NCBI GenBank assembly: GCA_006176705.1
Contig: QRFJ01002090.1
Location: forward strand, 62,001 to 126,000
From: Cocos nucifera
Lineage: Eukaryota > Streptophyta > Magnoliopsida > Arecales > Arecaceae
Reading direction: 5' to 3'
Length of the DNA stretch: 64,000 bases
The notes beneath the pieces were generated by a model. That model was not told where the DNA came from. It saw only the letters and a program-made list of their open reading frames with translations, and did not search any database. Position numbers and translations under genes: made by a program. Shown here piece by piece: positions 11,137 to 23,095 of the stretch. How positions within the stretch are numbered: position 1 is the stretch's first letter; every line of letters starts with the position of its first letter.

Positions 11137-11706
11137 ATGGAAAACTCTAAGAGGGGATTAATACCCTTCAGACATGGTATTCATCTTTCCAAGAAGATGT
11201 GCCCTAGCACACCTGAGGAAATAGAACGCATGAGCAAGATCCCTTATGCTTCTGCAATAGGGAGCCTCATGTATGCCATGCTATGTACACGACCTGATAT
11301 AGCCCATGCTGTGAGTGTCACAAGCAGATATCAGTCAAATCCAGGTGAAGAACACTGGACTTCTGTGAAATGTATCCTTAAGTACTTGAGAAGAACTAAG
11401 GATATAATGTTGGTCTTTGGTAATGGAGAACTCCAAGTCCAGGGATACACAGACTCAGATTTCATGTCTGATATAGATGATCGAAAGTCGACATCTGGCA
11501 GTCTGTTTGTGTGCAATGGTGGTGCTGTCAGCTGGAAGAGTTCCAAGCAAATGATAGCAGATTCCACCATGGAAGCAGAATATATCGCTGCATCAGAGGC
11601 TGCGAAGGAAGCATTCTGGTACAAGAAGTTTGCTGCAGAAATTAGTAATGCCATCAGATGCCATTCCTCTATACTGCGACAACAATGGCGCCATAGCCCT
11701 TGCTAA
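11137..11706 (+). CDS. Cop-1 copy B: RT thumb and RNase H segment
   Basis: This 189-residue segment continues the RT into RNase H. It starts at MENSKRG, in frame after a one-base gain near 11115. The tract IPYASAIGSLMYAM is the copia connection region. RNase H active-site residues are Asp106 in YTDSDF and Glu146/Glu148 in MEAEY. The last 20 residues after AAEIS are out of frame because of a loss near 11640 and do not belong to the protein. The enzyme removes the RNA strand during cDNA synthesis. Confidence 0.9.
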   Translation: MENSKRGLIPFRHGIHLSKKMCPSTPEEIERMSKIPYASAIGSLMYAMLCTRPDIAHAVSVTSRYQSNPGEEHWTSVKCILKYLRRTKDIMLVFGNGELQVQGYTDSDFMSDIDDRKSTSGSLFVCNGGAVSWKSSKQMIADSTMEAEYIAASEAAKEAFWYKKFAAEISNAIRCHSSILRQQWRHSPC

Positions 11707-11911
11707 GGAGCCGAGGTCTCACCAGAAATCCAAGCACATTGAGCGGCGATACCACCTCATCCGCGATTACCTCGAGAAGGGTTACGTCGAGGTCAAGAGA
11801 GTCAACTCCGCAGATAATGTGGCAGACCCACTTACAAAGCCGTTGGGCCAGCAGAAGTTCGAAGCCCACCTTGAGAAGATGGGACTTAGACTTGTAGCCA
11901 ATTGGCTTTAG
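11630..11911 (+). CDS. Cop-1 copy B: RNase H C-terminus
   Basis: This 93-residue segment supplies the end of pol. It has the third catalytic aspartate in YCDNNGA, then HIERRYHLIRDYLEKG and NVADPLTKPLG, standard copia C-terminal blocks, and ends ANWL-TAG directly before the polypurine tract. It overlaps the preceding segment in another frame because of the indel near 11640. Confidence 0.9.
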   Translation: MLQKLVMPSDAIPLYCDNNGAIALAKEPRSHQKSKHIERRYHLIRDYLEKGYVEVKRVNSADNVADPLTKPLGQQKFEAHLEKMGLRLVANWL

Positions 11912-11925
11912 GACAAGTGGGAGAT
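11911..11925 (+). promoter_or_regulatory. Polypurine tract, copy B
   Basis: GGACAAGTGGGAGAT lies between the pol stop and the LTR start, identical to copy A. It is the expected plus-strand primer site. Confidence 0.85.
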
Positions 11926-13381
11926 TGTTAGATATATGTGCCCTAGAAGCCAGAATTGGCTGACACTTGTAATACACTTCTAGGGGCAAAATTATAATTT
12001 TGACTAAAATCAATAAATGGGTTATTTTCTATCACATATGTGTATTTAGTGTCTGTGATACATCCTTTGAGTTAATGGTAATGATAATTCATATTTTCAA
12101 GAGTTGAAAATTTAAGACATGAATAATCATTATTAACTCATAAATTGCTCCCGACCATAGGATCATCACGAGGATGGTGATTGATCCGGAAGGTTGGTGT
12201 ACAATCGCTTCTCTTTAGTAGATGAGTCTTGAGTCTACGGTGTGGAGACACCGGAGCGAGAGTACAGGTACTCGTTAGAGAACGAGGGCACTGAGCGTGA
12301 CCACCTCGAGTAGTCATTAGGGAGTCTACCTTCTCGTCAATGACTGACTCGATGCTGCAGTAGTGTGTCTGGTTCTTTGACCTGAGGTGCATCGGCAGTT
12401 CACCTTGAGGGTGTTATAGTTTGACTACACCATTACTCGGTCTCCTAGCCATATGGAACCCTGAGGTGTATGTTGGCTATAGCATGTTCATTGTAGGAAC
12501 TGGATGGCATCAAGATGGAATCTATCTACCTCGGTGGTAGAGGAGCAGCCCTATGATAATCATGAGAATCAAGTCCAGAAGCCCATGGCCATGGCAGAGT
12601 GAAATAATAGAAAGAGTTTCTATTTAGATTTTCACATTGGACTCGAATCGAATGATTACATCATATGACAGAGACTAGGGTTTGACGAGTTTACCTTAAC
12701 CCTAATCTGATCGGGGCTCAAGATAGAAGAACTTAATCACACAGGTAGCTGCACCAAGAGGTTCGCATTCAGCTCTGATGGGTTGCCACCATATACTGCT
12801 AGGTGTCACTGGTGGATTTTGGGAGCAATTAGAATGATTTAGATGATCGATCATTCTAGCTGTTCGAATCAGAAGAGTTCTGATCCATCGAAAGGAGTTT
12901 CGATGATGTCGATGATAGAGATCATGACATATCCCATTACCATACAGAACTGAACCTAACTGGGTCACACAAACAAGGGTTTGAATCTGGTGATCATCAA
13001 TTGAACTGATCTAGTTCAATTGATCTGAATGAGATTCAATTAGGTTCAAGGAAATCGTGCTAGCACTCGATTGAACCTAACGTTCTTCTTTTACTATCAT
13101 AAATAAGTTGTCCTGTCTGAGCCAAAGGAGTTTGTGCTCAATCAGAGGCCTTCATATGGTCTGACTGGAGGTTGTCCAAGTCAGAAAAGGTTGTCTTATT
13201 TTGTAAGACATTACCTGCCATTTTTGGTCACCTGCCATTTCTTGTTCTTTGACTTTGGTCAAAAGTCTACCTTTGACTGGTCAAACGTTGACCATTGACA
13301 CTTTGACTTTTGACCACATGTCATGCACCTATTGGAGAGCTGGTGGGGGCCTGTCCCCCTGCCAGAACCTGGCAAGGAGGA

Positions 13382-13450
13382 GGGCGCACGCCACCCTAGG
13401 CGTGTGCCCAAGTTGGAGGCGCCTAGGAGTCCTTGTTGGACAAGGACTCC
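13382..13450. other. Two hairpin-forming inverted repeats upstream of the LTR TATA box
   Basis: The first pairs 13382-13392 (GGGCGCACGCC) with 13399-13409, 11 bp with one G-T wobble. The second pairs GGAGTCCTTGT (13426-13436) with ACAAGGACTCC (13440-13450), 11 bp perfect with a three-base loop. Both recur in the LTRs of copies A and D. The LTR at 41179 has lost most of this block. Confidence 0.75.
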
Positions 13451-13619
13451 ATCTCCTTTTTGGATTCCAATTAGAGTTCTTCTAAGAACCAACTTTGACT
13501 GGTCTTAGGCACCCTCTAAGGAGGAATCCAGGGGACTCTATTCCCACCAATCAGATTTAGATCTGATTTCACAAAGGGTTGTGATTGGTTGGGAAGAAGA
13601 GGAGTTGGATCACGCTTAG

Positions 13620-13629
13620 TCTATAAATA
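13620..13629 (+). promoter_or_regulatory. LTR TATA box, copy B
   Basis: TCTATAAATA, in the same relative place as in the other Cop-1 LTRs, about 170 bases after the hairpin block. Confidence 0.65.
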
Positions 13630-14203
13630 AGACCCTGCGCCCAACTCAGATTAAAAAGATTGATTTAAGAAACCCCACACCCCAAGGCTGCCTCTCCCCT
13701 CTTCCTCCATGCCAAACCACCTTCTCCCCTTGCTCTCCACGTCCAAAAGGAGTTTTGGACCTTTTGGTTGGTGCGATTCAGATCAAGAGAAAGGCGATCA
13801 AAAGCAAGAAGGCTGCACTGCTGCAAAGGACGACTGCTGATCTTCAAAAGGAGTTTTGAAGATCCTCCAGATCAGATCCAGATCTGATTTTTGGAAATGT
13901 GATAGAGAAGAAGAGGATCTCCAGATCTAGCATGAGTGGATATCGGTAGAGGCAAGGCGCTTGCGTGGCTAGATCCAGAACCTTCCGCTGCAAACAAGAT
14001 CATCAACGAGTAATAGGATTATCCAAATTAGGTAAATTAAATTTGATTTAATTTCTCATTATTTTATTTTATTTATTAAAATAATAAGAATCAGATCTGA
14101 AGCATCCCAGATCTGATATAGATCAAAGAAAAAATTTTTGAAATATATCTCTTGATCTGATCAGATCTAAACGAACCTGGACCGAAAAATCAGATTTCCC
14201 TTT

Positions 14204-15722
14204 AGGAGGGGGGCTGAATTGGATTCTTATAAAATTTTAACTAAATTTGCTTTCTAAACAAGTATGTGCTTTGATTTTAACTTAAGTTGTGTGGTTGAAA
14301 TGTAAACAATATAAGCAGCAGTAGTTTTAGGATAAGCAAATGCTATGAAGAAATTTGAAAGCTAATCTAAACAAATAATAAAGCAAGTGAAGCAAGAATT
14401 GAGAGCACAACACAAACACACAAGATTTTATAGTGGTTCGAAGTAATCCACTCCTACATCCACTCTCCAAGCTTTTCTTGAGATTTTCATTATAATCTAT
14501 TCTTGATTATAGTGTATTTGTTTTTCTAGGCTCACAAATAAATCTAGTTGATTTTCATAGGAACACCAATCAAAACCTAATACTGTTATTTTTTTGGGTT
14601 CACCAACAATCCAGTTGGATTTTTGGGCTCACCAACCAAAACCTACAATATCTAATTTTGGGATTGGATGGGCTTAATTCCTAAGTTTCTTTCCTTCAAA
14701 AAAACTTATAAAGAAATAAAAATTATAAGTAAAAATTTTAGCACCATATAAAGAATAGAATTTAAGCTCCTTAAATCTCAAGAAAAAAGCTGATGATTTG
14801 CTTGATTGAAGCTTGGCTTTTCTTCAAATTGTGCTTGAGAGGATGTGGAAGATGTTGGAGAAGATTACTTTGAATATTCACTGAAATCTATGCACAACTT
14901 TCTTCTCTTTTCTTTTTTCTTTGGATTTTCAATGTTCCTCACCGAAACTGAAAGATTCTCTCTTGAAATCCCTTAATTCTTTTTTGTTTAATTGATTCTC
15001 CATCTTTTAAATATCTTTAGAGATGGTTGGAGGAGAGTTCTAGCCATTGGGAGCTCTAAAATAGCCATTGCAAAACTATCCATTGAAGGCTATCCGTGCA
15101 AAACGAGATCTCTTGGTTTTTCACGAGACCTCTCGCTAGATTTCAAGACCTCTTAGTTTTGAATTGAGACATCTCACCAAAACTATGAGACCTCTTGAGA
15201 ATCCTATAAGATCTTTAATTCTCAGAGTATAAAAACTAAGTTTCTATCTTCTGAGATCAAGATGTCTTGAGTTCAACTTGAGATCTCTCGAAATCATGCC
15301 AGAACTGCATTTGGGCATGCCAGTCCACTCGAGAGCTCTCAAAAAAATTTCAAGATGTCTCGAAAATTTCTCCAAAACTATTTTAAGAGATTTTTGCTTT
15401 CAATCAAGGAGATTTAATTTTTATTTAAATTTTACTTTATGTCTTTCTTATTTTTGTCAAAGAGCTCTCTTTCTTTTGATCTTTGGAAGCTTAAAAACAA
15501 TCTTTTCTTTAAAGATCTGGACTTGATAAATTTTTGTAGATCTTTTCTTTAAATGATTCTTCAATTTAAATACCTAAAAAGACCTATATCCATTCATGAA
15601 ATATATGGTTAAATAATCAAACACTCAAAGTTTGGCAATTATCAAAATCAATCATGAGGTCAAAAATAGTCATATTTGGGATGCAGGGTGATTGAAGGAT
15701 CTTATTGCATGGTAACTTTCCA
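14204..15722. repeat. 1.5 kb repeat next to Cop-1 LTR, second copy
   Basis: It is the same sequence as 6234-7752, starting AGGAGGGGGGCTGAATTGG and ending near CTTTCCAC. It is followed here by the Cop-4 LTR rather than by Cop-1 leader. That pattern fits a tandem duplication of 7753-15722 in which this copy keeps the original right flank. No gene is seen. Confidence 0.8.
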
Positions 15723-17334
15723 CTAAAGGATATTTTTGGTATTCCTACCAAAATTCTATATCTTTTGAATAGACATGATACATTGCTAGACATCAATCTT
15801 ATCTTGTAGGTTCGATCAAATTAAAGAGTTTAATTTGATCATTAATTAGAAAGTATTCTAATTGATCGAATCGGGTTAGCTAGTTTTGACCTAAATTGGT
15901 TTGGTTAAGTTCTAACCAAATTAGGTCAAATTGCATCTGGATTCACTGCTAGCTAGATATAGAACCCAATGGGTCACACACAAAGAAAATTGATCAAAGG
16001 TCTAATTGGATTAGATCATGTTTGTAGGTTGAATACGCTAGCATATATTGCAAATCCTAGCACCTAGATTCGAATCGGATTCAAATTGGATTCTAATTTG
16101 GGCCAATTAAATTCAATTTGAGTCTAATTGAATTTAGCTAATTGATTGGGTTGACCCTTGGCTTGCTAACCAAGGGATTGGGTGTTATAAATAAGCAACC
16201 CATGTGCCAGAGACTCTCTTTCTTTGGTGCATGGGATTTGGTCCATGCGCTAGGATCATGTGGCGCATGGATATATTTTGAAGCCAAAATCTTTCTTATT
16301 TTTTCATATAAATTTTGTTACATGATTTTATATGAAGAGAGGGCATAGAAGAGTCCTTCTGTTAGTTATTCTCTGCGTTGGTTATCAGGTTTTTGGATAA
16401 CCAAAGTCTTTGCCGCCCCCCTGGTTGTAGGCGCCTCTTGGACCAAGTCAAACATCTTGAAGCTTTGACTTTTCCATGCCCAAATCTCCACACCCCTAGT
16501 CTGATATCATGCACAAATTATAGTCCATTGGATGGCCTTTTCATCAGATCTAATCCATTATTTTTTGGCACCACATAGATGAAGATACATGACTCTTCGT
16601 GAAAACTACGTAGAATTTGTCCGAAGAGTCCTTCTGCAATATGGCACCTCTTCATATTAATTCTATGGATTCCATGTGGTATTTTCTTCTGGTGGGGCAT
16701 GAGAAGAATGGATGGGCATGAGAAAAACCCAAGGAAAGGAAGTGAGAATTTGGTGGAAGCACCCGAACATATATTATAAATAGGGGTGCGCTCTAGGAGT
16801 CCTTGCAATTTAGAACTCTTCTTTCTTTCTTACCATTCTCCCTAGTTGTCCAATTTTTTTCTTCCTTCTCTTGTTAAGATAAGTCCTAATTAAGGACAAA
16901 AGGTTTGCTTTAGGATAATGGCTTAAAAAGATTGTAAGGGAAGATAATGAGAAAAAAAAGATAAGAAAGGATAGGCAAGAAGGATGACAGCAAAGGCTAG
17001 GAAAGGTTCTATCCAAATAATTAAAGTTTTTATTATAAGAATTTTAATTAAAATAATCAAAAATGCTGGTGTCTTGATCAAGTCCCTATGTGGATCAACA
17101 TTAGAGGATGAACACGTGGGCACCTAGTGGTACCCCTGACGGACTGCTGCTGGTGATCAAGATCAAGTTGGAGTTTAGCGATCAAAAGTATGTTCCAATA
17201 CTTTCATTTATGTTATAAATGCATATTATATGATTTAAATGCTAATAAGATGGTCCTAGATTTTAGGTTTGCTTATATATTTTCATTATTTTATTTTGAA
17301 ATCCATGCTTCCATCTTGTACATCAAATCCTACA
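15723..17334 (+). repeat. Cop-4 5' LTR (~1.6 kb, left end uncertain)
   Basis: It ends ...CATCAAATCCTACA two bases before a tRNA-Met primer site at 17336, which fixes its right end and strand. The left end is not clear: it abuts the 1.5 kb repeat without a visible TG. Two TATA-like sites occur, TTATAAATAA at 16185-16194 and ATTATAAATAG near 16772. No gene is seen; small ORFs here look random. Confidence 0.7.
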
Positions 17335-17335
17335 G

Positions 17336-17347
17336 TGGTATCAGAGC
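17336..17347 (+). promoter_or_regulatory. Primer-binding site, tRNA-iMet, Cop-4
   Basis: TGGTATCAGAGC is the standard sequence complementary to the 3' end of plant initiator tRNA-Met, used by most copia elements. It lies one base past the LTR end. Confidence 0.88.
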
Positions 17348-18610
17348 AAACCTTATTAGACTAAATCATATGTTGTTATGTTTATGCTTTAATGGCAAAA
17401 TTGTCAATATGATATGATCATATTTGAAATTTTAGCATGTTTCTAATGTGATGTGATCATGTTTAATTATTCATAATTAGATTATGATGTATATCATTCT
17501 ATAAGGTTGCCCTAGCATAGTGACAAATGTTCATTATGTGATGTGGTTGTCCCAGAGTGATGATACATGCTGATATGATTGATATGATTAATTCATGTAT
17601 ATTATATATTTTGAATTAGAATGTGCATAGAGATCACTTAATGTCCTCTATAAAATTATATTAAGTTATTATGCAATTAACCAAAAGTAGAATCAATCTG
17701 GATGTCAAATTGATCAATCGGTGTCTAGGAAAGTGGTTCATGATTGGTAAAGAGAATATGATTTCTAATTGATTCCATTATCTAATTTGGCTAATTCATT
17801 GGTGTCTAAGAAAAGCAACAGGAGGACCCCACCTCTCTTTCACTTACCTGACCGATTCGATTGATTTAATTCTAGTTTGGGTGCTTAGGCATTTTTATTG
17901 GAATATGGCTTTGATACGCAGCCGAGCCGACTCGGGATGAGATTGAGCCGGCTCAAGGCATATTCGAGCCAACTCTCTTAAGCAGATAGAAAGTGATGCT
18001 CAGGCCAGACGTTGTTGAGCTGGCTCGATTGTGGACCAAGCCGACTCGATGGATGAATTTTTTTGATTCACTACATTAAGGCCTTCCTTCATGCTAGTTC
18101 ATTATTATGTCATAAACCATATTAGGTTTGTTCTGCAACCACAAGATCAATTATGGGGACTAATGTAATATTGATCTAGTGCATAATGATGCTTATGGCA
18201 TTTTGCATATACTACTTTGTTGTGTAACCACAAAGGTAGTTATATCTCATTATGACTATGTAGAAATGAAGGATCCTACTTAACTAAAATATTATAGTTT
18301 GTTGTACTAACATAAAGCTATTAATGTTTTAAAGGCCAAGAATATATTGAGAATTGCATGAGAGGCAATTGGAAAAAGTTTCCTACCTTTAAACTTATAA
18401 CAGGCTTGTTGTGCAACCACAAGATCTTCTATAAGGAATTAAGGTTTCAATCCCACTAAGAAAAATGATTAGGTTTTCTCAATTATCATATTTGAATGTT
18501 ATGATATTCGATAAAATAGTGGAAGATACAATTAAATTAAAGTCCTAATTTAATTATGTATGTCATCATGAGTTATTTGCTTATGTAATATTTTTTATTA
18601 TGTAGAATAA
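17348..18610 (+). other. Cop-4 untranslated leader
   Basis: These 1.26 kb between primer site and gag have no gene. They hold the leader module at 17720-17852 and, at about 17925-18050, several copies of a GAGCCGACTC-like word that also recurs in the Gyp-1 LTR and the Sire-1 LTRs. Confidence 0.75.
17720..17852 (+). repeat. Leader module shared with Cop-1, Cop-1b and Gyp-1
   Basis: It starts GGTGTCTAGGAAAGTGGTTCA, includes TTTCTAATTG and a second GGTGTCTAAG, and ends CACTTACCTGAC. The Gyp-1 leader at 36839-36975 has the same words in the same order with high identity. The Cop-1 and Cop-1b leaders share the opening and closing words and the AATTGG block. Confidence 0.75.
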
Positions 18611-18966
18611 ATGGCTTCTTCACTTTCACTACATTTAATTTTGGATTCAAATAAGTTGACTGGTCCTAACTATGTGGATTGGCTGAGAAACCTAAAAATA
18701 ATACTCAGTCAAGAAAAAATGTCATATATTCTTGATTCCCCTGATCTTGAGCCATTAGGTGAAGATGCTATAGAGGAAGAAAAGTCCACATACAAGACGT
18801 GGCAAAATGATTTCTCTTACTGTCAAGTGCATCATACTTGTCTCTATAAGTAATGAGTTACAGAGGCAGCATGATGGCATGGACACTCAGTCCATATTGC
18901 TCTACCTAAAAGAGCTTTATGACAAATAGAGTAGAATTGCTAGATATGAGATATCTAAGCAACTAT
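18611..18966 (+). pseudogene. Cop-4 gag N-terminus, frameshifted and cut by an LTR
   Basis: The ATG at 18611 opens MASSLSLHLILDSNKLTGPNY, a copia gag start similar to Cop-1 (LARILDTHRLTGPNY). After about residue 68 a frameshift near 18820 leads to a stop; the gag continues in another frame (SNELQRQHDGMDTQS, LYLKELYDK), meets a TAG, and goes on to RYEISKQL. There the Cop-1b LTR begins at 18967. The rest of Cop-4 is not in the window. In the family gag forms the particle shell; this fragment cannot. Confidence 0.88.
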
Positions 18967-21223
18967 TGTTAGATGTGTGCCCTAGAAGTCAGATTGACTA
19001 TCACTTATAATACACTTCTAAGGATAATTTTATAATTTTAACTATAAATTAATAAATAAATTATTTTTTTATTATAGTGTATATTTAAAAGTATCTGTGA
19101 TACATCCTTTGAGTTAATGATAATGATAATTTATATTTTTAAAAGTTAAAAATTTAAGATATGAATTTTTATAATTAACTCATAAACTGCTTCCGATTGT
19201 AGGATCATCATAAGGATGGTGATCGATCCAGAAGATTGGTGTATGATCACTTTCTTAGGATAGATGTATCTTGAGTCTATGGTGTGGAGACACCAGAGTA
19301 AGAGTATAGATACTTGTTAGAGAATGAGGATATTAAGCGTGACCACCTCGAGTAGTCATAAGGAAGTCTACCTTCTCGTCGATAACTGACTCGATGCTGT
19401 AGTGGTGTGTATGGTTCTTTGACCTAAGGTGCATCGACAGTTCATCTTGAGGGTGTTATAGTTTGACTACACCATAACTCTATCTCCTAGCTATTCAAAA
19501 TCTTGAGATGCATGTTGGCTATAGCATGTTCATTATAGAAATTGGATTGTACCAATAGGAGATCTATCTACCTCTGTAGATGAGGAGTAGCCCTATGATA
19601 ATCATGAGATTGAGTCCTTAAGCCCATAGCCATGGTAGAGTGAAGATAATAGAAAGAGTTTCTATTAGGGTTTCATATTGGACTCGAATTAAATGATTAA
19701 TTCATATGACGGACATTGGGTTTGATGAGTTCACCTTAACCCTAATCCTATCAGGGCTCAAGATAGAAGAACCCAATCACACAGGTAACTACACTGAGAG
19801 GTTCGCTTTTAATTTTGATGGATTGCCACCATATAGTGATAGGTGTCATTGAGGGATTTTGGGAGCAATTAGAATGATTTTGATGATCAATCATTCTAAT
19901 TGTATGAATCAGAAAAGTTCTGGTCCATCGAAAGGTGTTTCGATGATGTCGATGATGGAGATCGTGATATATCTCATTACCATATAGAATTAAACCTAAC
20001 TAGATCATATAAATAAGGGTTTGGGTCTGGATATCATCAATTAAGCTAATCTAGTTTGATTGATTTGGATTAGATCCAATCAGGTTCAAGGTAATTGTGC
20101 TAGCACATGATTGAAACTAACTTTCTCCTTTTGAAATTTTTTTGATTCATCGCAATCAAGTCAAATTTAATTTGACTCATTCTTATATTTTAAAAAAAAT
20201 TATTTTTATCTGACTAGAATAAGTCCAGATCAAATTAATTATAGAAATTAAATCCATTCATAGTCAAAATGGACTAGGGTCAAAAGTTGATCTATTTGAG
20301 AGAATTGAGGCTCACCTGATCAAATGCTTTTAAAAAATTTTTTAGAATTTATTTTGATTTAATTTTTAGATATATGATAGAGTATGAATTATACATTGGG
20401 TGTACTAAATTTTGTAATTTTTGGAGGTTTCTAGACTAAGTTAAGATAGAGTTTGATTCAGATTAAACTCTTGAGGGAAGAGTCCTAGGCGTAGTGGATT
20501 CTTTCTTATCTACTCATGCTGCCATCTTCCAGATTGATTTTCGGTGTTAAAATTAGATAGGGTCTGAGGATTTTCATGGAGATTAAGTTCAAGAGTGCCA
20601 ATGGTCAAAAAAATAAGGATTTTGGTCAAAGAGGGACTCTAACTTGGCGCTATGCTTTTTTATAAGAGCCCTTATGCCAAGGCTCTTCATTGAGAAATAT
20701 TTTTCATAACCAAAGGCTATCATTCTAAATATTCCACATCCATTTTATCCTCTCTCTCTCCCTCTCTTCTACATGTCTAAAAAGTTAGACACAAATCTGA
20801 GAAGAATATCCAATCAAATTTGTGAAGAGTTCAACATCTATGCGACGGTATTCGTGAGACGGACATGCTGCCTTTAGAAATTTTTTTGAAGGACTTCCAG
20901 ATCATATTCAGATCTGATCTTTGAAAAAAAAATTTATGAGAAGAAGACATCCAAATCCTTCCTAAGTGAATATTGGTAGAGGCCAGGTGCATGCATGGCT
21001 TCTTCCAGAACCTCAGAAAACATCAAGTTCATCGCAGGGTAATCAGATTACCCAAACAAGATATGAAATTAAATTTAATTTAATTTTTATTTTAATTTTT
21101 AATATCAAATCACCATGATTAGATCTAAGAGCTCTTATATCAAATCAGATTATTTAGAAAATTTTAGAGGTATCCATCTCAGATCTGTACGATCCTATGG
21201 TAGAAAACAAGATTTTTCCTTCA
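18967..21223 (+). repeat. Cop-1b 5' LTR (2257 bp)
   Basis: It starts TGTTAGATGTGTGCCC and ends TTTTCCTTCA two bases before a primer site, so both ends and strand are clear. It aligns along its length with the Cop-1 LTRs but with many substitutions, so I treat it as a related subfamily. A TATA-like TTTATAAGAG is at 20659-20668. It sits inside Cop-4 gag. Confidence 0.9.
20659..20668 (+). promoter_or_regulatory. Possible TATA box of Cop-1b LTR
   Basis: TTTATAAGAG occupies about the same position in the LTR as the Cop-1 TATA box (about 560 bases before the LTR end). Confidence 0.5.
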
Positions 21224-21225
21224 AC

Positions 21226-21237
21226 TGGTATCAGTGC
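21226..21237 (+). promoter_or_regulatory. Primer-binding site, tRNA-iMet type, one base changed
   Basis: TGGTATCAGTGC differs from the standard site at one base (AGAGC to AGTGC). It lies two bases past the LTR end, as in Cop-1 copy D. Confidence 0.8.
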
Positions 21238-22690
21238 TACATTAGCAGTTCTTTATATCTACCTTAGATCTAATTTTATTTTTGATTATGATCTGATATT
21301 AAAAAATTTTAGATATCACATCAGATGTGATTAGATTTAAAATTAAAAAATTAAAAATTAAATAATTTAGATCTAATATGTATGAGATGCATGACTAGAC
21401 TAGGTATAGAATAGTTCTATGTGTAGTCTAGTATAATCATATATTTATTTTGATTAAATATAATTTTAGATCTATTTAATTTTTATTTTTTTGATGTTAT
21501 AATTATTGTAATAAGATCTAAAAATAGAAAATAAAGTTTTTAATTTTTAATTTCTTCATATGAGATATGAAAGATGCATGCTTAGACTAGTCATAGAATG
21601 GTTCTATAAGATGTCTAGAATAGTTTTATTTTTGATATGATCAAATTTAAAATTTTATTTTTTAGATTTAGTATATGATATTTTAGATCTAAAAGTATGC
21701 ATATTGATGATACATGAGATGTATGTAAGAAATGTATTAGTCAAATCTTTTTATATGTGATATATGATCTAACTAGTTTTGTAGTAAAAATTATATTTAT
21801 GATTAAGAAGTTTTCCATGGTCGTTCGGACATAAGAATAAAGTAGGATTTAAAGGCCCTCTCCTTTCATTCGATGGAGTGTTCTTATGGCATGTAGGGAT
21901 GCTGCACATTCATCCTTAATCAGAAATCAGAACTTATTTTTTGCAAAACTCTAGATCCTAAAATCCTAAAATTTTTATTATATATTTTATTCATGAACTC
22001 AAAAATTAATTAAGAATTAAGATTATGAAATTAATTAGATTTAAAAATTATAAATTTTTAGAACTATGATATATTCATAAAATTGGGCTTAGGCTTAGGT
22101 AGCTCAATTAGGTCAAGTGATTGATCAAATCGAATCAAGAGTTTGTTAGGTAGGATCAAAGAAAGCATAGATTTGACCAATCTGATAGGATTAATTCTGG
22201 ATCAAGATCGAATCACATTAAGATGTGACTCGATCAAGTCAAGACCTAATTTGGCTCTATGGCTCAAGCTTGAATTATAGGCTAACCTAATTAGTTCTGA
22301 TTCGATAATTTAGTGTCTACGATAAGTCTGGCAGATACGATCGATTGGTTTTTAATTGGAAGCTACTCAATCTGAATGTATTCTTATCGAGTTAATGGCA
22401 TATCCCTTCCATCGATCTCACTTACTTGGCTATTTGTGTCGATCCAGTTTTGATTTGAGGTGGCTAATAATTCGAGCCAACCCATGCCACTAGGTTAGTC
22501 ATAATTGTTATGACTAAGTCAAGTCAAGTTTAAAGAGATCTAAATTAAATCTTCCTAAGAAAATATTAAGTCTAAGGCCTTCCACCATTGTAGATGTGTG
22601 GGCCCTTTTTGGGGTTGATTATTCTCGGCTAGATACAGTAGTTTAATTACACCAGAAAGATGCAACCATATCTATTAGGTATTGAACTAT
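21238..22690 (+). other. Cop-1b leader (partial)
   Basis: This stretch aligns with the reverse complement of the Cop-1 copy D leader, including the segment around 22570-22690 (GTAGATGTGTGGGCCC, TTGATTATTCTCGGC). No gene is seen. At about 22690 it changes abruptly to reverse transcriptase of a different family. The shared leader module is at 22312-22430. Confidence 0.82.
22312..22430 (+). repeat. Leader module, Cop-1b copy
   Basis: It runs from AGTGTCTACGATAAG through TTTTTAATTGGAAG to CACTTACTTGGC. It is a diverged match to the Cop-1 module at 46049-46168 and shares end words with those of Cop-4 and Gyp-1. Confidence 0.7.
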
Positions 22691-22777
22691 GATGAGATAT
22701 TCTCTCTAGTGGCAATGCTCAAATTTATTCGGATAATGCTTGCAATAGCTACCCACCTGGACTATGAGATCTGACAG

Positions 22778-23080
22778 TTGGATGTGAAGACAGCTTTCCT
22801 AAATGGAGAGCTGACCGAAGAGATATATATAATACAACCTAAGGGGATCACATCCATAGATGATTCCAAGGTGTGCAGGCTTCAGAGATCCATTTATGAA
22901 TTGAAGCAAGCATCTCACAGTTGGAACATGCATTTTGATAAAGTGATCAAAACATATGGCTTCATTAAGAATGGAGAAGAACCTTGCATTTATAAATGGG
23001 CAAATGGTCCAGCAGTGGTGTTCCTTATTTTGTACGTGGATGGCATTCTCTTAATCGAAAATGACATCCTCGCACTATAG
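22778..23080 (+). CDS. Cop-3 reverse transcriptase fragment with YVDG
   Basis: This 100-residue open segment begins at the catalytic MDVKTAFLNG block and runs to the polymerase loop. The sequence reads LYVDGILLIEN, where the second catalytic aspartate of YVDD is glycine; the minus-strand relative at 63958-64000 reads YVDD. It also has LKQASHSWN. It is a relic, with its start codon internal to pol. Confidence 0.88.
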   Translation: MDVKTAFLNGELTEEIYIIQPKGITSIDDSKVCRLQRSIYELKQASHSWNMHFDKVIKTYGFIKNGEEPCIYKWANGPAVVFLILYVDGILLIENDILAL

Positions 23081-23095
23081 GAAATAAAAATCTGA

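Larger units (their letters stand above)
7964..11911 (+). pseudogene. Cop-1 copy B, near full-length gag-pol (Ty1/copia)
   Basis: This is the best-preserved plus-strand Cop-1 body. The ATG at 7964 opens MSASNPLARILD, matching the gag start of D and E, and the reading ends at TAG 11909-11911 just before the polypurine tract. Domain order gag, knuckle, protease, integrase, RT, RNase H defines copia. Breaks seen: a frameshift near 8050 in gag, TGA at 8313-8315, a one-base gain near 8505, a frameshift near 9420, TAG at 10109-10111 and another at 10139-10141, and frameshifts near 10985, 11115 and 11640. The TGA and the first TAG recur in the other copies; most frameshifts are private. A long LTR and the tRNA-Met primer site of relatives would fit the Angela/Tork group, but I cannot fix the lineage. 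Confidence 0.95.
11926..14203 (+). repeat. Cop-1 3' LTR, copy B (~2.28 kb)
   Basis: It starts TGTTAGATATATG after the polypurine tract and follows the other Cop-1 LTRs closely. Its end is altered to CCCTTTAGG like copy A, where the 1.5 kb repeat begins. TATA is at 13620. An 88-residue ORF on the minus strand (12702-12968) recurs in other copies only because the LTRs are nearly identical. Confidence 0.92.

Noticed and set aside
18611..18853. Small host gene of 80 residues
   Set aside because: The sequence is the start of a copia gag, follows an LTR, primer site and leader, and continues in another frame.
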